This document shows positions 28,248 through 32,053 of a DNA stretch of 32,053 nt, one piece after another. The stretch is from a virus: positions 1 to 32,053 of the IMG/VR virus record IMGVR_UViG_3300044591_001208; one strand, 5' to 3'. Positions within the stretch are counted from its first letter, which is position 1; every line of letters starts with the position of its first letter. Both the position numbers and the translations under genes were made by a program. Below the pieces are notes generated by a model. The model saw nothing but the letters and a program-made list of their open reading frames with translations. It made no database searches and was not told the DNA's origin.

Positions 28248-29687
28248 ATGACGACCACGAACGGGAACCGCAAGATCCTCGATCTGAAGCGCTGGGAGGT
28301 GGCAGCGCCGGCGCCGACGGCGACCGCCGCGGCCCGCTTCGTCGTGTCCTCGCGCCACTACCGCCAGCAGCAGCTCTACATCGAGTCCGCCACCGCGGCG
28401 TGGATGTATCTGCCGGAAGAGGATGGGTGGACGGCGATCGCTTCACCGGCGTTGGCGGGTACGTTCGCCGCCGGTGCGTGCGGGACCGCCACTGCGATCG
28501 GCCCTTCCGGGACGGCGACGGCCGGCACTACGACGACGCTGACGACGAACCTGACGCTGGCGCGCGACCTCAGGGGATACAAGATCCACTTGACGGGTGG
28601 GCCGGGGGCAGGTGACGTTCGCACGATTGCGTCGAACACCATCGGCACGAACAGCGTCATCACGGTCACCTCGGCGTTCTCGTCGACCCCGACGACGTCG
28701 ACCACCTACCGGCTCCTCACCCCCCGCTGGTACGTGTTGAACGCCGTCACCGCGAGCGGCACCACGACCGCCAACCTGTTCAAGTTCTACTGCTTCGCCT
28801 TGAACACTTGGACCTCGGCTGAGACCGGCGCGACCGATGGTGTCGCCCCGGCGGCCGTGATCGGCACCGACAGCCGGCTCGTGCACACGCCGTCGTTCTC
28901 CGACGACGACTTCGTGAGCTTCGCGACCGGCACGGCGACCTCGGCGACGGGCACGACCCTGGTCAACTCGGCCAAGACGTGGACCACGAACCAGTGGACG
29001 AACTATCAGGTTCGGATCACGGGCGGCACTGGCGCCGGGCAGGTCCGGACGATCAGTAGCAACACCGGCACCACGCTCACGGTGCCGACCTGGACGACCA
29101 CGCCCGACAACACGAGCACCTACAGCATCGAAGGCTGCGACGACTTCATCTACTACATGGGCTCGAACGCCGTCACCCTGTACCGCTACAGCATCTCGGG
29201 CGGCACCTGGACCACGCTGAGCCCGACCGTCGCACGCGGCGCAGCACCCGGCATCGGCATGTCCGGGCACTGGGTGTGGGGGTGCACGAAGACCGACTGG
29301 ACCGACGAGTCGAACATCCAGAACGGCCGCTACATCTACTCGTTCCGAGGCGCCGGCGGCGCGCTGCTCGACCGCTACGACATCGCCCTCAACACGTGGT
29401 CCGCGGTCAGCTACGCCCCGGCCGTGGAGACGTTCACGACCGGCACCAAGTGGGTCTACAGCGGCGACTACATCTACGGCCAGAAAGACGCCACGAGCCG
29501 GTGGGTGCGCTACAGCGTCCCCGAGGCGAACATGGACGGCTGGGGCCAGTTCTTTTACACGCAGGGCGCCGCCGTGCTCGGCGACACGGCGTTCGACGTC
29601 ACATACCACGACGGCGCCGTCGACATCACGTTCATCCACATGCTGCTGAACACCTCCACGACCCACATCCGGCAGATGGTGATCTGA
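28248..29687 (+). CDS. Putative tail fibre / Kelch-like structural protein
   Basis: This 479-aa protein starts at ATG 28248 with GAGAGG upstream. It contains two copies of a domain of about 70 residues: GTATAGTTTTLTTNLTLARD with GPGAGDVRTIASN near residue 90, and GTATSATGTTLVNSAKTWTT with GTGAGQVRTISSN near residue 230. Between and after them are Trp/Tyr-rich blades (YIYSFRGAGGALLDRYDIAL, NTWSAVSYAPA) like beta-propeller/Kelch repeats. Related proteins occur in virions of environmental phages. It is probably a receptor-binding or decoration protein. Confidence 0.65.
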   Translation: MTTTNGNRKILDLKRWEVAAPAPTATAAARFVVSSRHYRQQQLYIESATAAWMYLPEEDGWTAIASPALAGTFAAGACGTATAIGPSGTATAGTTTTLTTNLTLARDLRGYKIHLTGGPGAGDVRTIASNTIGTNSVITVTSAFSSTPTTSTTYRLLTPRWYVLNAVTASGTTTANLFKFYCFALNTWTSAETGATDGVAPAAVIGTDSRLVHTPSFSDDDFVSFATGTATSATGTTLVNSAKTWTTNQWTNYQVRITGGTGAGQVRTISSNTGTTLTVPTWTTTPDNTSTYSIEGCDDFIYYMGSNAVTLYRYSISGGTWTTLSPTVARGAAPGIGMSGHWVWGCTKTDWTDESNIQNGRYIYSFRGAGGALLDRYDIALNTWSAVSYAPAVETFTTGTKWVYSGDYIYGQKDATSRWVRYSVPEANMDGWGQFFYTQGAAVLGDTAFDVTYHDGAVDITFIHMLLNTSTTHIRQMVI

Positions 29688-29688
29688 C

Positions 29689-29850
29689 ATGCACATCGCA
29701 GACCTCATCGCCCTCGCACGCACCCGGTTGATTTACCTCTCGGCGTTGCGCGCCGACGCCGAACGCATCGGCGACACCGGGCGCGTCGAACAGATCGACG
29801 CCGAAGCCGCCGACACCCAGGCCACGCTCACCACCCTCGAAGCGCTGTAA
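29689..29850 (+). CDS. Small helical protein following fibre gene
   Basis: This 53-aa protein starts at ATG 29689. It is entirely helical (HIADLIALARTRLIYLSALR, GRVEQIDAEAADTQATLTTL). Small proteins of this type often follow fibre genes in actinophages and may be fibre assembly factors or part of the fibre. It stops with TAA, uncommon here. Confidence 0.6.
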   Translation: MHIADLIALARTRLIYLSALRADAERIGDTGRVEQIDAEAADTQATLTTLEAL

Positions 29851-29853
29851 GCC

Positions 29854-30690
29854 ATGTCGCTGCTGCTGCTCCTCGGTGGTGGCGGTGCACCGCCACCGAG
29901 CGGCTCGCAGGTCACAGTCCGCTCAGACCTCATCCGGCTCGGCGACGGTCTGCTGTGGCTGCCCGGCTCGGGCGTCGCGCACGACATCGGCGACGCCGTC
30001 GACGGCGACCTCGTCTACTACGCCGCCACCGCCGGCGGGTCGACGTCGGCGACGATCGGCTCGGCGACCGTCACGCTCACCGCGTCGGTCGTGGCGGGCA
30101 CGGTCGACGGCACCACGTCGGGCACGTCGACGATCGGCTCGGCGACCGTCACGGCGACCTCGTCCGTCGTCGCTGGGTCCGTGGTCGGTGTCACCTCGGC
30201 GACGATCAGCTCGGCGACGGTCAGCGCGACCGCGTCGGTCGTCGCCGGCACCGTCGACGGCGTCACCGGTGGCACGGCCACCATCGCCTCGGCGACCGTC
30301 ACGGCGACGGCCTCGGTCGTCGCCGGGTCGATCACCGGTGTCACCGCAGCCGCCATCTCGAGCGCCACCGTCACGGCGACGAGCTCCGTCGTCGCCGGGT
30401 CGGTCACCGCGGTCACCGCCGCCACGATCAGCTCGGCGACGGTCACCGCGACCGCCTCGGTGGTCGCCGGGTCGGTCACCGGCCGCACCGCCGCCACCAT
30501 CTCGGGCGCGACGGTCACCGCCACCGTGTCGGTGGTTGCCGGGTCCGTCGTCGGCACTGGTTCAGCACCCGGAATGGCGACGCTGAAGCTGGTGTCGGTT
30601 CGCCGACGCCACGTCGCATTCACCAGCACCACACGCCACCAGATGGTCAGCGCCCACACGCGTCGCCAGCTCGTCAGGAGTGCCCGATGA
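29854..30690 (+). CDS. Repeat protein with seven 21-25 aa Thr/Val/Ala repeats
   Basis: This 278-aa protein starts at ATG 29854 and opens MSLLLLLGGGGAPPP, a start seen in phage fibre-type proteins. Residues about 65-235 are seven tandem units of the form ATISSATVTATASVVAGSV with small variations, suggesting a beta-solenoid or fibrous shaft. The C-terminus is short and basic (VRRRHVAF, QMVSAHTRRQLVRSAR). It could be a fibre stalk. The repeats make copy-number change by recombination likely. Confidence 0.6.
   Translation: MSLLLLLGGGGAPPPSGSQVTVRSDLIRLGDGLLWLPGSGVAHDIGDAVDGDLVYYAATAGGSTSATIGSATVTLTASVVAGTVDGTTSGTSTIGSATVTATSSVVAGSVVGVTSATISSATVSATASVVAGTVDGVTGGTATIASATVTATASVVAGSITGVTAAAISSATVTATSSVVAGSVTAVTAATISSATVTATASVVAGSVTGRTAATISGATVTATVSVVAGSVVGTGSAPGMATLKLVSVRRRHVAFTSTTRHQMVSAHTRRQLVRSAR
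30046..30552 (+). repeat. Seven coding tandem repeats (63-75 bp units)
   Basis: The DNA repeats a core like TCGGCGACCGTCACGGCGAC about every 63-75 bases, seven times. Each unit encodes one Thr/Val/Ala-rich peptide repeat. The units differ at many third codon positions, so the array is not very recent. It is coding and lacks the spacer pattern of CRISPR. Confidence 0.85.
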
Positions 30691-31010
30691 TCGCCACGCA
30701 CATCATCCACGACGACGGATGCGAGTCACTCGACATCGTCGTACGCGTCACGCCTGACCCGACCGGCGGCTCTGCGTCGTTCGCCTTGTCGACCAAGGGT
30801 GTGAACACGCCGGGGGCGTGGTCAGCCGGTGTGCTCGGTTCGTGGGACAGCACGACCAAGCACCTTGCCGTTCTCACGCCGACGATCGGCGCAAGCGCAC
30901 TCGGCGCCACGCTTCCAGTCACCGCCGGCAACACGTACTGGCTGTGGTACAGGATCGTTGTCGGCACTGAAACGTTCGTCGACGTCGCCGCGATCATCGT
31001 CTGCCCATGA
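30687..31010 (+). CDS. Last virion-block protein of unknown function
   Basis: This 107-aa protein starts at ATG 30687 with AGGAG (30676-30680) upstream. It is beta-rich (SLDIVVRVTPDPTGGSASFA, HLAVLTPTIGASALGATLPV, NTYWLWYRIVVGTETFVDVA), like an immunoglobulin-type or carbohydrate-binding domain. It is the final rightward gene before the terminator. Function unknown. Confidence 0.6.
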   Translation: MIATHIIHDDGCESLDIVVRVTPDPTGGSASFALSTKGVNTPGAWSAGVLGSWDSTTKHLAVLTPTIGASALGATLPVTAGNTYWLWYRIVVGTETFVDVAAIIVCP

Positions 31011-31037
31011 TCTGACCGCCTCCCCTCCGGTCAGCCA

Positions 31038-31074
31038 GAAGCCCCCGCCCGGTTCCCCCACGGGCGGGGGCTTC
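31038..31074. terminator. Strong hairpin terminator between structural and lysogeny modules
   Basis: A perfect 14-bp stem, GAAGCCCCCGCCCG (31038-31051) with CGGGCGGGGGCTTC (31061-31074), has a 9-base loop. It lies between the convergent virion block (+) and lipoprotein gene (-). With G/C-rich arms closed by TTC on one side and GAA on the other it can act in both directions. Confidence 0.85.
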
Positions 31075-31085
31075 ACCGCGTCCGG

Positions 31086-31337
31086 TCACATCTTGCAGGA
31101 CGTGAACTGCGGGTCGAACGTCGACTTGTCGCCCTGAGCGATGTCTGTGCCGTCCTTCTTCTCGCGAACCCAGGCTCCATCATCGTTCGTGACGACCAGT
31201 CGCGTGCCGTCCTTGCACTCGTAGTAGATGCTCGGAGCGAACGTCACCGGGCTCTTCTTGGCGCCGTCGTCACCGCATCCGGCGACGGCGAGCATTGCAG
31301 CGATTGTCAGGATTCCCCATCGGTTCATGCGGCGCAT
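31086..31337 (-). CDS. Small lipoprotein (possible superinfection-exclusion factor)
   Basis: This 83-aa protein has a lipoprotein signal peptide: basic MRRMNRW, hydrophobic GILTIAAMLAVAGC with lipobox AVAGC, then a soluble domain of about 60 residues (SIYYECKDGTRLVVTNDDGA, ending TSCKM). ATG 31337 is given; ATG 31328 has AGGATG at good spacing and may be the true start. It lies 23 bp downstream of int on the same strand, ending before the terminator. Surface lipoproteins in the lysogeny module often block superinfecting phage, but this role is inferred from position. Confidence 0.7.
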   Translation of the reverse strand: MRRMNRWGILTIAAMLAVAGCGDDGAKKSPVTFAPSIYYECKDGTRLVVTNDDGAWVREKKDGTDIAQGDKSTFDPQFTSCKM

Positions 31338-31360
31338 CCTGGCACGGTTGAGCGACGGCT

Positions 31361-32053
31361 TCACGCGGCCCGCGGCCGCACCGCGTTGATGGCGGAGCGC
31401 AGCCCGGTCGGACGGCGGCGCCCGTAGATGTCGATCGTGGTGGCGATCGACGCGTGTCCGAGCGCGTCCTGCACGAGGCGCCAGTCGGCGCCGGCGTCGA
31501 GCAGCTCCTGGGCGAAGGTGTGCCGCAGGGCGTGCGCCGACTCGGACACCCCCGCCGCGCGCATCCACCCCGACACCAGCTTCGACACGAAGTGGGCGGA
31601 CAGCGGCGCGTCACCGTGCTGGGAGCGCACCAGCGGCCCCGTGGTGCGCCCGGCGGCGACCCGGTGGGCGACCGTGGCGACGTCGTCGTGCAACGGCACG
31701 CAGCGGGTCACGCGGCCCCGTCCGCCCTTGCCGCGCACGTGCAGCTCGAGCCGGTCCCAGTCGACATCGCCGAGGCGGATCGCGGCGACCTCGCCGCAGC
31801 GCAGCCCCATGCCGACCATCAACAGCACCATGAGCACGGCGCGGTCGTCCGGGCACACGCCGAGCACCGCGCCGACGCGCGACATGGCGACGCAGCGCAC
31901 CGGACCCTTCCGCAGCTTCACCGAGCGCACGCCGACGGTGAAGTCGCGGTCGATGTGGCCGTGCTCGACCAGCCACCGGGCGAACGGCCGCAGCTTCGTG
32001 AGCTTCGACTTCGCGGTGTTCGGCTGTTCGACGTGCGGTGCGAGCCATGCCTC
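31361..32053 (-). CDS. int: Tyrosine integrase, catalytic part (residues 71-300)
   Basis: This is the continuation of the gene that starts at 360; the complete protein is 300 aa, typical of phage tyrosine recombinases. All catalytic positions are visible: Arg155 (GLRCGE), Lys179 (GKGGRG), His244 and Arg247 (HALRH), His270 (LGHAS) and the nucleophile Tyr280 (DIYGR). It should catalyse attP x attB recombination at a host tRNA gene and, with an excisionase, the reverse reaction. The C-terminus is -RPRAA; a terminal Ala-Ala is a known ClpXP recognition feature, and integrases of integration-dependent phages such as BPs are similarly unstable. A lipoprotein gene follows 23 bp downstream on the same strand. 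Confidence 0.92.
   Translation of the reverse strand, partial: EAWLAPHVEQPNTAKSKLTKLRPFARWLVEHGHIDRDFTVGVRSVKLRKGPVRCVAMSRVGAVLGVCPDDRAVLMVLLMVGMGLRCGEVAAIRLGDVDWDRLELHVRGKGGRGRVTRCVPLHDDVATVAHRVAAGRTTGPLVRSQHGDAPLSAHFVSKLVSGWMRAAGVSESAHALRHTFAQELLDAGADWRLVQDALGHASIATTIDIYGRRRPTGLRSAINAVRPRAA
31904..32053. repeat. Terminal direct repeat, right copy (circular overlap)
   Basis: This is the right copy of the 150-bp overlap with bases 1-150. Joining the copies restores one uninterrupted integrase frame: 693 bases from 31361 to 32053 plus 210 bases from 151 to 360 gives 301 codons. Confidence 0.9.

Larger units (their letters stand above)
1..32053. mobile_element. Complete temperate siphophage genome (circular)
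   Basis: The window holds one copy each of integrase, repressor, terminase, portal, protease, capsid, tail, tape measure and lysis genes, and its two ends overlap by 150 bp, so it is a whole phage genome opened inside the integrase gene. The HK97-type head genes, the tape measure and the frameshifted chaperone are typical of long, non-contractile tails. No host genes are present apart from the tRNA 3' half in attP. Whether the source was virion DNA, an excised circle or a metagenomic circular contig cannot be told from the sequence. Confidence 0.9.

Noticed and set aside
28443-29723. 426-codon minus-strand open frame opposite the fibre-like gene
   Set aside because: It is antisense to a recognised virion-type protein, with an Arg/Val/Gly-rich composition and no recognisable domain.
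30046-30552. CRISPR-like array
   Set aside because: Units are contiguous, coding and diverged, with no identical repeats separated by unique spacers and no cas genes nearby.
29955-30686. Long Arg/His-rich plus-strand frame upstream of the last virion-block gene
   Set aside because: It is an out-of-frame reading of the repeat protein at 29854-30690. Only the part from ATG 30687, with its own ribosome-binding site, is accepted.

Overview
The window is a complete, circularly closing genome of a small temperate siphovirus of an actinobacterium, or its excised prophage circle. Bases 1-150 repeat as 31904-32053 with one mismatch, and a single tyrosine integrase reads through that junction, so the unique length is 31,903 bp. 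The host assignment rests on uniformly high GC (by eye), a WhiB-family regulator, an actinophage-style HTH/cysteine protein and an r1t-like holin. No lysin B (mycolyl-arabinogalactan esterase) is visible, which argues weakly against a mycolic-acid host. The exact genus cannot be read from the sequence.

Layout. (i) Lysogeny module, leftward, across the junction: repressor (686-357), integrase (360 to 1, continuing 32053 to 31361) and a small lipoprotein (31337-31086). (ii) Divergent regulatory region 687-817 with several inverted repeats. (iii) Rightward early operon 818-9822: about 25 tightly packed, mostly overlapping genes, including an excisionase/Cro-like HTH protein, a C5-cytosine methyltransferase with a second reading frame inside it, a Dam-type adenine methyltransferase, an ERF single-strand annealing protein, two HNH nucleases, a WhiB protein, a DnaD-like replication protein and many small cysteine-rich proteins. 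(iv) Packaging and head module 9909-16275: HNH, an AT-rich palindromic island, TerS, TerL, portal, protease, HK97-type capsid, connector. (v) Tail module 16272-24835 with two tandem tail-tube-like proteins, a -1 frameshifted assembly chaperone, tape measure, minor tail proteins and a collar-domain protein. (vi) Lysis genes 24845-25805. (vii) A late block of accessory virion-type genes 25809-31010, closed by a strong hairpin terminator that faces the lysogeny module.

The most interesting feature is the lysogeny switch. The attP core, a perfect tRNA 3' half at 381-420, lies inside the 3' end of the repressor gene. The viral form of the repressor ends in -VAA, an ssrA-like C-terminus, and overlaps the integrase start by 4 bp. 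Integration would replace the last residues of the repressor and separate int from the repressor promoter. This is the architecture of integration-dependent immunity known from mycobacteriophages such as BPs and Brujita. Here the same DNA also appears to carry a terminator for the rebuilt host tRNA, and if attB is a tRNA-Lys gene, integration would create a stop codon exactly at the crossover.
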